A stretch of DNA of 64,000 nt, taken from positions 1,062,688 through 1,126,687 of the forward strand of contig VFFE01007039.1 in NCBI GenBank assembly GCA_008921705.1. The letters are read 5' to 3'. The stretch comes from Burhinus oedicnemus (taxonomy: Eukaryota; Chordata; Aves; Charadriiformes; Burhinidae). The translations under genes and the position numbers were made by a program. The notes beneath the pieces were generated by a model. That model ran no database searches and had not been told where the DNA came from. It saw only the letters and a list, made by a program, of their open reading frames with translations. How positions within the stretch are numbered: the first letter of the stretch is position 1; the number at the start of each line of letters is the position of its first letter. This document shows positions 1 to 11,700 of this stretch, piece after piece.

Positions 1-324
1 GCGCGGGGGGGGCGCGCAGGGTGCCTCAGGGCCGGCTGCCGCGCCGCGGCCCGGCAGCCCCGGTGTGGCGGAGCCCGGCGGCCGCTGTACCCCCGCGGTA
101 AATTAATGGTCTTTCCAGGCGCTGGTCTTCAAGGGAGGGCCCCGTCCCTCCCGCGCGGAGGCGGCTGCGGACGCCGGGAAGCAGGCGGCCGGGGATGGCG
201 GCATAGCGCCCACCAGGGAAGTGGGGTGGCAAGGGGCGAGCCCCGTCGGCACAGCCCTCACGGGGAACGCGAGCCTCTGGGCTGCTCTCTCAAGCCAGAA
301 TGGTCACTCCCTGATTCAGCATCC

Positions 325-325
<1 letters not shown>
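1..325. promoter_or_regulatory. CpG-rich block, probable edge of a CpG island promoter
   Basis: This stretch is far richer in G, C and undepleted CpG than anything else in the window. It begins with a GCGCG/G-run/CGCGC block and stays CpG-dense to about 285. In vertebrate DNA such density usually marks an unmethylated promoter or first exon. No recognisable protein is encoded on either strand, and frames that stay open here do so mainly because GC-rich DNA lacks stop codons. A GT donor-like string (GCGGTAAAT) sits near 97-105, so part of the block could be a first exon, but that is speculative. The transcription start is probably off the left edge, so neither the gene nor its direction can be told. 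Confidence 0.55.

Positions 326-390
<65 letters not shown>
326..390. repeat. (TAA)n microsatellite, about 22 units
   Basis: An uninterrupted TAA trinucleotide run of 65 bases ends exactly where the CR1 homology begins. A shorter imperfect TAA-type remnant follows the other end of the CR1 copy (922-937). The run makes an artificial run of isoleucines (or tyrosines on the other strand) in open frames crossing it; those are not proteins. Confidence 0.97.
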
Positions 391-923
391 TTCTCTGCTC
401 TGGTGAGACCCCACCTGGACTCCTGTGTCCAGCTTTGGAGTCCTCAGCACAGGAAGGACGTGGACCTGTTGGAGTGGGTCCAGAGGAGGGCCATGAAGAT
501 GATCAGAGAGCTGGAGCACCTCTCCTGTGAGGACAGGCTAAGAGACTTGGGGTTGTTCTGCCTGGAGAAGAGAAGGCTCCAGCGACACGTTATAGTGGCC
601 TTCCAGTATCTGAAGGGGCCCTACAAGAAAGCTGGAGAGGGACATTTTACAAGGGCATGTAGTGATAGGATGAGGGGTAATGGCTTCAAACTGGAAGAGG
701 TAGATTTAGATTGGATCTCAGGAAGAAATTTTTCACTATGAGGGTGGTGGTGATTGCCCAGAGAAGTTGTGGAGGCTCCATCCCTGGAAGTGTTGAAGGC
801 CAGGCTAGATGTTGCTTTGAGCAACTTGGTCTAGTGGGAGGTGTCCCTGCCCATGGCAGGGGAGTTGGAACTAGATGATCTTTGAGGTCCCTTCCAACCT
901 AAACCATTCTATGATTCTATGAT
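391..923 (+). mobile_element. CR1 LINE, 5'-truncated avian copy (CR1-J-like 3' end)
   Basis: This is the 3' end of a chicken-repeat-1 non-LTR retrotransposon in sense orientation. It starts inside the C-terminal part of the reverse transcriptase ORF. The frame through about 391-738 reads as the typical CR1 ORF2 tail, with recognisable pieces such as VQRRAMKMI, the GLFCLEKRRL block and SDRMRGNGFKLEE. It then stops at TGA 739-741, before the usual end of the CR1 protein, and homology to the 3' tail continues in other frames. The end shows the standard CR1 3' UTR (GTGTCCCTGCCCATGGCAGG near 842-861, TTGGAACTAGATGATCTTTG further on) and the terminal ATTCTATGATTCTATGAT at 906-923. The copy is about 530 bp against a full length of several kb, the usual 5' truncation from incomplete reverse transcription. 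It cannot move by itself. Subfamily assignment is from memory of the tail only. Confidence 0.95.
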
Positions 924-3900
924 AATAATAACAATAAAGAAATTAATCAGTAATCATTGCATGGACATCCCCCTTTAAAAGGCAAAAGGCTCTGGGATGA
1001 CGATAGTGACCTCAGACAATAACTACCATTAGCTCAAATATGATTTCCCCTGAAAAGCTGATTAATATAGTCCTCCTGCTGGTAACTTCAGATCTGCGGG
1101 AGATTTGCATGCCTATGAAGTGCAGGATCGGGGCCCTGCGGCCATGCTGCTGTTAAAGATAATGGACAGAAAAGGCTGACCTTCTGGTGTGTGTACCGTG
1201 GTGACTGGTCAGGCACTGGAAGCGTGCTGCCACTCTCGACCTTCACCTCAGCCTGCGCAATGCAAAGGAGACATGTGCCTTTGTGGAAAAGGGTATCTGC
1301 GATCCGTTGTTCCTGTATTTAAGAGCGGCAGGAAGCTGCTGACTGAAGGAATCGGTCACGCTTAGACTCCTTGGTGGGTGGTAGGCTTCATCTTAGAATA
1401 TATCTACATTGTAACTAAATTGAGAAGAAAAGGTTTGTTGTCTGACATGGGCTGCTTGTGAGGGTTTAGGCTGTCATAAGCCTCTGCAGTTTGCTCTGGT
1501 CCCACAGAAGTGGGACCTGAGAGCATGTCTCACTCTGATAGGTGAATTTCTGATTATCAGTGAAGCCCCACCTACTTACGCCTTGAAGACTGAGCACTAG
1601 GTCTGGAATTAGCACGTGTGGGGGCCTAAGAGTCAGTGAAACGTATACCCCCTGCTTTTTCTCATGCTTTGGAGAGTACTACCACGTTCTGCTCAGAGGA
1701 ACGTCTGTGTTGCCTCAGACTTCAAATCCCATTACAAGTGATTACAATAATCGAGAGATAACAAATTTGGGAATCATCCTACCCGAGTCCTTGTATGAAA
1801 GAAAGGGCATCATTTCCGACAGACTGGATGTGGAAAAATTAATTTCCTGGCATCCAAACACAAGAACAGCCATGCTGGTTGAGACAAGTCCATCCAGCCC
1901 AATAGCCTATCTCAAACATAAACAACAGCTGATGCCTGGGGAACAGGATAAGAGAGGGGTAAGCACACAGTGATAGTTCCCTGGCATGCTGTCCCAAACT
2001 CCAGCAAGCTGTGGCTCAGGGACTTCCCTGAGACAGATGTGGTATCTTTAAATTTAATAGGCCTTGATGGATTTTTGCTTCCATGAATTTGTGTAATTGC
2101 TTTTTGAACCCATATCAATTTTTGACATTGCAGCATCCTGTGACAATTAGTGGCACGCTCCAGCAGAGCAGGGTGTAAAGAAGAGCCCTTATTTTGTTTG
2201 TTTTGAACAGGCCACCCAATAATTTCATCTGATGCTCCTAGTTCTTATGGTATGAGAGTCAATTACAATCATTCCCCATTTGCCTTCTCGGTGCCATTCA
2301 TGATTTCATAGACTTCTCTCATATCCCCCTCACTTTTTCATTTTCCAGACAGATACTCCTCATCTATTTTGAAATCCTAATACAGAAGCCGTCCCACAGC
2401 CTGGACCTTCCTCTGGCTCCAGCGTTACCATTTTTGAGCTAGCAGGCTTGAATGACACCAAGTTCAGGATGCCGGCACGTTGGATGTGTTTGTATCAGGG
2501 CATAGAAGTGTTTTCAGTTTTGTTCCTTCCATAGTAAGTCCTAGAGTTTGATTTGCTTTTTTGAACGCTGCTGAGGATGGATCTGGCATTTTCATAAACA
2601 TACCTAGATTTCACAGTGCTTCAAGGATCTCTTGTGTGAGCAGTAACAGCTAGGCCAGCACCCTCAGCTCTGTATGTAAAGTTGTCTGCTTTACCCGCTG
2701 GCATTACAATACACATATCTATGCTGTATTTCCTCCTTTGTTTTATCACTGGATTACTCAGTATCATCAGATCGTGTTTTTGTCATGTGTCATGTTTTTA
2801 CTACCATAAATAACGTTGTGTCACCCACAAGTTTGCCACCTTGCTGTTCATTCCCTTTTTAGTGTATGAGTCCAGCAGATGGATTTGATACCTACGTAAG
2901 ATCCTGGCAAAACCGGAGGGGCACTGGGAGGAGGAAATAGTGGGTACCTTGACTTTCTCTCCTCTTTCCATCAGCACGGCTTACATCTTGCCTATATTTG
3001 GATCGAGCCAGCTGCTCCTCAGGGAGGTGCTGGCAGGCTCTTTTTGACCCTGCAGCATATTTGGAGGGATGCTGGCGAAGGCTGGCCAGCGTGCATAAGG
3101 CCAGCTGTTCAGCTGACATAACCGATTTACGCTAGCCGAGGATCTGGCCGAAGACATGGAATCACAAGTGTTAGTCAGCCCGTCACAGGGATGGGGACAT
3201 CGGACACGGAGGCACGCTGGCCTCAGCTGGATGCTGTGGTGGAGGCAGGTGGGGTGACCTGAGCAGAGCCCGTAGGGCAGTCCTGGGTTGAGGGCGCACC
3301 TGTGGAGGCAGCGCCCATCCTTTGCCCACCTGGTGGTGGTATCATCATACCTCCCTGCACGCAAGGTCTGACAGGTATGTTTATTATCAATAACGAGCAA
3401 GGCTTTCGGAGGCAGGCCCCGTGCTTTCTTGCTGCCTGTCAGCGCTGAGCGAGGCTGGGCAGAGCGTGCTGTGAGTGGTACTTGCACAGTCAGAGCTGTC
3501 CCTGGTGCGTCCCCATTCCAGCGTGTCAGCCAAGCGTTTAAGACACCTGCTTCTTTTCGCTCCTGCGCTGGCCACCAACTAATAGGGACAAACGGGAAGA
3601 GGACCTAGCAGAATGCAGAAAATAATCATCCTGTGCCAAAAGGGAATGTATGATCAAAACTACAATGGGCAGGCAAGCAGCGAGGCAGTGACCCGAGGCA
3701 GCGCAATGTGTCAGGAAGAGAGAGCAGCAGCCCAGGGACAGCAACAGCCCAGAGCCTCAATTTGTAATGACTGTGTGGACCACATGCCAAAAAGTCTCTC
3801 CCCACCTCCTTGCTCCAGGGAGCTCTCCTAATGTTCTTAGCCGCTTGGACATCATGAGAAAAAGAGCCTGCGTGTTTCCAACGCACGACCTAAGGCATCT

Positions 3901-6799
3901 GCTCAAGCAAAGCGGCACTGCCGAACCTGCCTCTAACTCAGAGTGCTCCAAACACCTGTGAGTCAGATGATGGGAAATTCTCCCTGTCTTCACAAGCAAA
4001 GATGAGTTTGAACCTTCTGGGCATTTTAGCAGTTTACCATCTGCACATATAACCTTTTTTCTGAGCACATGGAAGTCTTGTAGGAGGATGTTAAATCCAG
4101 GAACCAAAATAAGGAAACATGTTTACACCTGCTACATCTGTTCAAGAATTTCCAGCCTCTATTACACTTTTGACTTTCATGTTCCCCCTCCTCCTCCCTC
4201 CCATTTGGTCAAATGCCACCGTGTTAAAAACAGTCCTGTGTTTTTCCCCCAAGTCTCACAGACTTTCTATCGAATCTTGTGAAAACTTACAGCAAATGAA
4301 ATAAGCTGTGAAATGGTCTAGCGATAGAAGCAAGTGCTGGCTGTAGTATCTCTTGCTTATCCAGGATTGTATGGATACTGGGATTCATTGTGAAGAAAAT
4401 AACATTAACTGCATGAAATATGGTGATTTTAGTTTTTTTAAAATAGAATAAAAAAATGAACGGTCAAACCATTTCTGATAGAGATGAAATCTTCCTGTGA
4501 GCCAGATGCAATAAAACAATTTAACGAAAAAGAGATTATGAAAAGTATTATAGCACACAAAAATATCAGCACAAAGAAGAACATTTCTGTTAGCAGATGC
4601 CCCAGTCAATTATAACTGGTTTGTTATAGAAGAGAAAACACACTAGTATCTGCTGTCAGAGGTGATCTGTTTTGCTGAAAGAATTACCTGTATGATTACA
4701 CCTACCACAAAGTCAGACCCATAGATATGAAACATTTATGAAGGGGAAAAATGGTCCTTGACTTGTTGGGGGGAAATAACAAAATAATTTCTACTGAGCA
4801 GAATTCAAAGGAGATTTATTTTCTTAATTTTTACTGAATTTGATGTTAAGATTGTTATTGAAAATATTTCACAATATTTTTCAGTGAAGCGAGTGCTTTG
4901 ATTAAAATAATTTCAAGAGTGAGCTGTAGCATTTTTATACCCATTCAAATTAATGTATTGATAAAGATGTTGCAAAGTAGAGCAAGAGATGCAAAAAAAT
5001 ACTGGATAAATTCAGACATTTTTCTCTGAGTAATCTATTTTTGATAATGGCTTTTCTCTTGCAAGATTTACACTGGCTTTGTGACTAGATGAGCTGGATT
5101 ATTAATAATATGGGCAAGGTGGTAGTACTGGGAAAACCCCTCTGCTCCCCATCATTTCCTAATAAAGCCCAGTTAATGGAAGAAAAATGCTTTCACGGGT
5201 CAACAGGTAACTAAGGAAAGTGCCATTTAGTGATTGTGGCATTTGATGTTATGATAGGGCTTCTGTTTCTTTGAATTGCTGCGTGATGCTTATGCGAAGC
5301 ATGCTTTCTAAAACGGCAAGAGAAATTAACAATATTAAGGTCAATATAGGACATATTTTGGGAAGGGTTGAGGCAAGTCCTGTGCTCCTAACTCAGGCAA
5401 ATTCTCACTGACAGGTCTTGGCTAATACAATCTGCAGGTGTCCACTTTCTTTCAGGGTTTAGCCCAGTATTCAACCAGAAGAAAACAGTTCAGTAATTCA
5501 TTAGGACATGATCATGCCGGGCTGGTTACTAATTGTTCAAAATACCACTGGAGGCACTCCAGGATGCTGCACAGCACTCCACAGCTGGCAGCCATGGTAC
5601 ACAGGCGGGTATGCCACCCAAATAGAGCTGAATAGCATGGGAGCCATGGGAGGAAGGCAAAATCCCTTGCTTCCAAGCCCATGGGAACCTTCCTGTGTTG
5701 TGAGGAGGGAGCTGCAGGTGCAGGGGGCTGCAGGCAGGATGAGTGCAGTGTGCAACCCCGCGGTCTCATGCCGAAGAGAAATGTTAGCGGCAAAATAATT
5801 TTACTCCTGGCTGTCAAATGGGAACTGCGGGGTTCCTCTCCTAACAATGAAAGGCAGACTACTGTGCATTAACAGCCCTGCCGGTACATAAAGTGGCCTA
5901 GCCTGTTATTAAACTGTACAGCTAAAGCTGTTGTTCTCCACTTAGCTGAAAGTGAGTTACCATATTGCAGGTCCCCCAAGACGTTCCCTACCCTTGACAT
6001 ATCCTCTCCCTCGCATGAGTGGTAATGACTGGGATCAGATCCCTCAGGCTCCTGCCTGGACTGCTTTACCTTGCTTTAGAGCAGCTTCTTTGAATAACAG
6101 AGAGCTGGTCTATCGCCTCCCCTTCCCCTCCAGATCCCCCCACACACCCCAGCCTTCATTCCTGAAACTCTTCAGTGGCCATAAGGGTCTTTCTCCGCAA
6201 CAAATACCGCCAAGATAACTCAGTTGTCCTCTAAGCAGGTTGCAGGTGGGGTTCCCATGTGCCGCAGTGACTGGATTTTAAATGTATGCAAATAAACATT
6301 TGTGTGTTTGACCCCATGACACAGAAGCATCAGGATTTACTCACTGACAGTTTTTTTATGCACTTTTAAATTCACATTTGCAAATTTGGCTCTGAACTAA
6401 CAGAACTGCAGTAATAACAAGGTTCCGACATCCTGGGAAATTTCACAGCCGTACTGAGCAAGGACTTGAGCCTAAAAAGCTGTACAAAGAAAACGTAGAT
6501 GCATTTTGTTATATACACATTACATTTTTTTTTAAAGGAAAAGATCTGCTTAGTATTAGTCTCACTTCCTTAAGATAGACTGGATGGCCTTCACACCCAG
6601 TGCCATAAAAGATAAAATCAGTCCTTTCCCTAGCAGCCTTTTTATGTCACCACTCGGCTTTGGTTATATTCTGTGTATCTAGTCTTGATCTGTTGCTTTC
6701 TCCAAGGCCAGCAGAGTAAACTCATCCTCCTGACTCATAGCTCCAGATGGATTCAAGCTCCAGCACACTGTCCCCCTGGAATTTGGCATATGTAGGTTT
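924..6799. other. No gene seen; intergenic or intronic DNA
   Basis: Apart from the TAA-type remnant at 922-937 I see no gene or clear repeat. A GC-richer patch at about 2900-3560 leaves several long overlapping open frames on the minus strand (the longest, 2981-3487, starts at GTG), but none resembles a known protein. A small hairpin, ATGCTT-ATGCG-AAGCAT, occurs near 5287-5303. An ATTTGCAAAT palindrome is at 6376-6385. The rest is ordinary AT-rich sequence. Confidence 0.6.
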
Positions 6800-6960
6800 A
6801 TATGCCCTAATCAATCAGGCTGATTTCAGTTAATCCTAATCGTCCTATTAGGGTTCCCAGATAGCAACAACAGCAGCCAGAAATCCCCAAGCAGCCTAAT
6901 TGACTTCATCTAATTACATTCCTTCTTGAGATTTCCATTAAACTACCCCCTGAATTCATT
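6800..6960. promoter_or_regulatory. Homeodomain-motif cluster, candidate conserved enhancer
   Basis: About 110 bp hold several homeodomain-type sites. They are TAATCAATCA (6808-6817, the reverse complement of the PBX-HOX composite TGATTGATTA), TAATCC (6831-6836, bicoid/OTX class), TAATTG (6897-6902) and TAATTA (6911-6916). Dense TAAT cores in otherwise non-repetitive DNA are common in vertebrate developmental enhancers. These sites are short and occur by chance in AT-rich DNA, so function is inferred. Confidence 0.25.
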
Positions 6961-8660
6961 ACAGTGGTTGGCTTTAGGTTTCTATGACTTCTTAAAAAAC
7001 ATATGCAGCTATTGAGATAGCTCGGTTCTAGAGAGCCGAAGTAGTTACTATATATAAGATCTTGCCACCTCCACATAGCTATCTGTCAGTCGTCCTGCTC
7101 TAGTGTATATCAAATGTGCCATCTAATCACTGTGGAGGATAGCGGTTTTGACTCCTGGCACTTAGGCTCATTTCTGCCGACGTGCCGCCTGTGGTTCTTT
7201 CCTTGTAGCACTGAACGAACCTCACGAGTCAGAGACTGCCAGCTCCTATTAACCTCTCGCATAAAGGATTTATAGATATGTCTCATTATAAGGTAAGGAG
7301 CTGACTTTCATCTCAAAAGCAGTTAGCTTGGAAAAGAATGCTCTTTTGTCAGTATTCACCTTCCTCTGTGCTCTTTCTGTGGTAGTAAATTGTAAACTGC
7401 TCAGTCGAGATGGCATCTGTCATAGTTAGGTTTCCTTGGCTAATTTGATCACTTCTTCCATTAATGCTTTGGCTTCCCAAATGTTGCTAAGCTCTCAGTT
7501 CCTGCCTTTTGCAGAATACAGTAATGTAGCCCCAAAGAAAGGAATGGTTATTTTCCACCCTTGGGACTTAAGAAGAGGAAACACCAGGGGTAAGGATAAA
7601 ATTGTTGACCCCAGTCTGGTTTCTTCTGTACATGCAGCTGAGACCAACTTCCATGAAACCTGGGGAGGCTGGAAGCAAAGGATCCTTTTCATAGGTGATT
7701 TCGTATACATTATGCATGCATATCAATGCTTTGACTGGAGTTCACTTAAAAATGAAAACCAAATGCACGCTAGACGCTGGAAGATAGGCACTTTTGACAA
7801 GTGTCAGGTTGGAAAGTACCTTATATGTAAGACAAGCCGTTGTGTTCAGTCTGTTTGGAAACTGATGCCACTGTTCACTTTTACGGACAGTTCCTCTAGG
7901 TGGGAATGACACTGGTATCATTCACACGGAAACTGCCAGATTGATGTCAGTAAGACAGCAGAGTGTTCAGGTTCGTTGGAAGGAATAGAGTACCTTTGCT
8001 AAAATAAAATCCTTGACCATGCACAGAGGGAGGAGGTCAGAAAGGAACGTACCCTTGCCAAATGTTTACTCTTGCATCTCTGCCTTGTAGAGGGCGTGTT
8101 CCTTTTCGAAGCAGAGCCAAGGACAGTTGAGAAGTTCTCTGTGAATAACACCTGATTGTTGCAGGAAAAGAGCTATTTAATTAAGCCACAAACACTGTAT
8201 GTGGTCATTTTAACTAAGTTTAAGACTTTGTAAATCACAGAGTCATAAAGTGATGCTGAGGGGAGATTATATTTTACAAAAATATTGATGTTTACACTAG
8301 ATTAATGGCTGCTTGCTTGTAGATGAACGGTGAACAGGATATCTGTCCAAGGTCAGGCTATGTCTGAGCTGCAGACACAATAAGTCGCTAGAAATTTTTG
8401 TGCAAAAGGATTTGGCCTAAACAGATACTTCTAAGAGCTGGCTAAGGTTGCTAATTACTTATCTGAATAACTTTGAGCTGACGTTTTCAGAGTCATTTTC
8501 ATTCCAGAGGCATTAGTAAATCGTTTTGGTAAAAGGAACACATACAAAAACGTATAAAATGCATTTACAAAAACTTTCTATAACAATTGAATGACTATTT
8601 GGGGCTACCTTTCTCCCTTTTCTTGTTCTATTTTGGCACTAACATGCAAAAGGAAGCTCA
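6961..8660. other. No gene seen
   Basis: A plus-strand frame at 7436-7909 stays open for 157 codons. It begins at TTG rather than ATG, has no recognisable domain and is not framed by convincing splice sites. It is probably chance. No repeat is identified. The motif CACAGAGTCATAAAG near 8236 faintly recalls a CR1 tail but is too short to call. Confidence 0.5.
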
Positions 8661-8712
8661 GGGGGAGGGGGAGGGAGGAAGGAAAAAAAAAAAAAAGACG
8701 AGGGAGAAGAAG
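8661..8712 (+). repeat. Polypurine tract with 14-A run
   Basis: From 8661 to 8698 every base is a purine: G5-A-G5-A-G3-A-GG runs, then A14 at about 8683-8696. After one C, the purine bias continues to 8712. Such tracts can form triplex or other non-B DNA and are prone to length changes. The lysine/arginine-rich open frame across it is an artefact of the composition. Confidence 0.9.
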
Positions 8713-11700
8713 CCAAAAAGCAAAGAGAATACAAACTAGAACTGAAGAAACCTTAAGTGCCTTCTCAGAATTGGAGACACCGGTGACTTTATAAAAGATG
8801 CAGACACTCAGTACTTTGTAGACACTGGGAGAAGCAAAGGCTTCGTTCCTCCAGTGACCAGAGGCACTGGCTGAGGCTCACTCTATTGTTTCAGCAAACA
8901 CTGGCAGTATTTCTGCCAGTGCAGTATACAGTTCGATGCAACTCAACTTTATGTAAACAGTTTGACTCCTTACATTAAATATTATGCTCTCTAGATTATT
9001 TACATGAAACAAATAAGGGAGGATCTCAGTAATTTTTTGGGGTCAGCTTTAGACTCTTGGGGAAAGCACACCTTTCCTGTGTGGCTCACTTTTAAATTTT
9101 AAACATTCTGACTTCAGTCCAGAAAAGTCTGAGCTGACGTTTCTCCCACTGATAGACAGCGTTCCATATCCCAAACTTCTTCCTTTTCATCAAATGATAT
9201 GGTCTAATCCATCCTTTTGTCCCTTCTGTTGAAGTACAGAACCATACAGCAGCATGGAAAACATGCAAGTAAAACAAGCTCTTGAAATCATGAGGAGCAG
9301 AAATGGACTATGTTCAGCTAACACTTCGTTTGAAGCTGTTAGACACCAATTTGTTTATCCAGTCACAATTTCCACCAATTTGTGGGCCTGGACAGGTGTG
9401 GGCATAGGCAGAGTGTGCTTCTGCAGCGAGGCTGGATTAAATAGTGGTGCTAGAGAAACAGGAGGAACTATAAACAGAGGAAAGTTTCAACTTGCCTTTT
9501 CTTGGGAAGATATCTCTGAAAATGTTGCACAATGAATATGCTCAGTAGGACTGAAAGTTTGTCAGTGTTGGGTTTTTTTTTAAAGAACGTATTATTTGTA
9601 GGCTCCCTGTGGTGGGCTTGGCATAGCTTTGGGGCTCCAAAGCCACCTTAGGCAGAAGTGCCTAGATTCTTCAGGAAGGCTCCAGTCATCCATACTACCT
9701 CCTGCTGGCACTAGGACAAGTTCTCTACCTCTTTCTGGTTCACCACTCACAGCTGTGCCTACACTCACAGACGCAAAATAGCTGCCGACCTACGTGTGGG
9801 GAACAGCTGTCTCCCCGGGAATCCCACAGAAGTCAAGGAGAGGACAACATTAGTGAATGACAGACTATGGGGAGGTCCCCAAAGTGCACTTTTGTTCATC
9901 TAGTCAGCCATCAATTTCACCAGCTCAGCGTGTTGGCTGGCAGCTCCTTGAAGTTTACAAAAAATGGGAGGGCACATTGATGCTTTCTGTTGTACCAACT
10001 GGAACAAGAACTGGAAATGGTGACATTCCTGGTTTCACGGACACACTGCTGCCTTCCTTCTCTTACAAACACAGGGGCTGCATTGTTTGCTTACAGTAAC
10101 GCTGAGCATGCCATGATCTGAGGGGGGAAGAGATAGGGAATGTCTTGGTTTGGGGAGAAGACAGTGCTTTTGGGGAGAGGGGTGGGAAGCTGGGATGCCT
10201 CATACATCTGACAGTGGATGCTCAGTGTGATCTTGAGATCAGGGGTTGTTCTGCTGAGGGGGCCACGTCTGGGGGTGGACACCTCCTCAGCACTATCAGA
10301 CCATGATGCTTTGACCAACTAACCAAAACCCCTCAGGGTGAAAATTAATCCAAGCATTTGTTTCCTTTCAGTGGGACTGTCTGTGCAACAAATGCCCTGT
10401 GTGGGGGATAAAGGTGGACCCTACAATATCACTTCCTTTGCCTGTCATATATTTTCTTTAGTGAGACAAGCAGGATGAGAGAAAAATCTCCTGTTCCTGC
10501 AACGTGAGCTGAGGCAAAACTGATCTCACTGTGAGAAAGCATTAGCTTCTTAATTTGTGCTATTGAAATTGTTCTGCGGACTTCCATTTGGTTGGGAAAG
10601 GAACTCCGAAGTAAAACAACTGCCATGCAGGGGAGGCTGCAGATGGCTCAGTAGTAACACACATACTGTACACCTGCACATGTTTGGCACAGAAGGGTTT
10701 GAGTGCAGATTTGCGAGCTAGCCAAGGGAAGACAGATTTATTTTTTTGAGGAGGCGGGAAGATCAGATCACCTCCAGGTGCTACCCTGATAAACACTGAG
10801 AATAACTCACCAGTCCTCTACAGTTCTTCTCTGATCAACTTCATCCTTGAGATAGGAATTAGAGGGACAGATATGTTATCTGGGAAGTTGTCCAGATTCA
10901 TTTCCAAGGAAGTTAGATTCTCAACACAGGCCTGCTATAAGTAAGGTTGTTGGGGTCTGGGTTTTTTTCCCCCCTTGGTTTCTTTGGTGGAGGGGGGTGT
11001 TGGCTGTTTGTAACAGCGTCATAGGCAGTTGGGACATTAGACACAGCTCAAGCTCCCCCAGTTCTTCCACGACTGCAAATTTTGGGGACCTGGATGCAAT
11101 TTATTAATAGGCAAACCTCTGCTCATTTTGCTTTTTACGTCTGCTTTGCAAATTGAAATTCAAAGAGATTTTGTACAATAACCAAACACTCAACCCCCTC
11201 TACACCATTCCAAAAACAAAGAGACCTCAAGAAGTCTGTCTGCATCCGGGAGCAAGCTCTGAGGCGATTTTCCACTTGCTCCAGGAGGCTCTGAGTTCAG
11301 CCTGTGCTACAGGGAATGGCAGCAGGTGTCCTGCAGTTCCTACCCAGACCCCAGCAGTCAGCAGCAGAAAATGGGAGGTCAGCAAGAACAGGGTAGAACG
11401 TTCATCCACATTTCCTCATGCTATGTGCCTCTCAGCTGCCATGCAGCCCACAGTCCTACCTAGCTGTACCTTTGAAGATCCTGTGCTACCTTGCTTAGAG
11501 CAAGTATTGCTGTGTTGTACCACCTGGGTGTGCCCTTCCTTAAAACCTCCTGGGGTCTCTACCCTATAAAATAGAAAGATCTTGAGAGAGATGCATGCAG
11601 AAGGAGAAAGCTAAGAAATGCTCATCATAGGTCCTGTTGTTTCAGCTAAAGCCCCCAGGCAGCATGACTGGGGGTAAAGCAAAGCCCTTTCTTTACAAGG

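Noticed and set aside
106..741. 211-codon open frame on the plus strand with a poly-isoleucine stretch
   Set aside because: It runs through the CpG-rich block, the (TAA)n repeat and the CR1 RT tail; only the CR1 part is of coding origin and it is truncated.
2981..3487. 168-codon minus-strand open frame
   Set aside because: It starts at GTG, lies in a GC-richer patch with several other frames open at once, and shows no domain.
7436..7909. 157-codon plus-strand frame with protein-like composition
   Set aside because: It starts at TTG and shows no recognised family or splice signals.
8232..8250. CACAGAGTCATAAAG string resembling a CR1 end
   Set aside because: Too short and followed by unrelated sequence.
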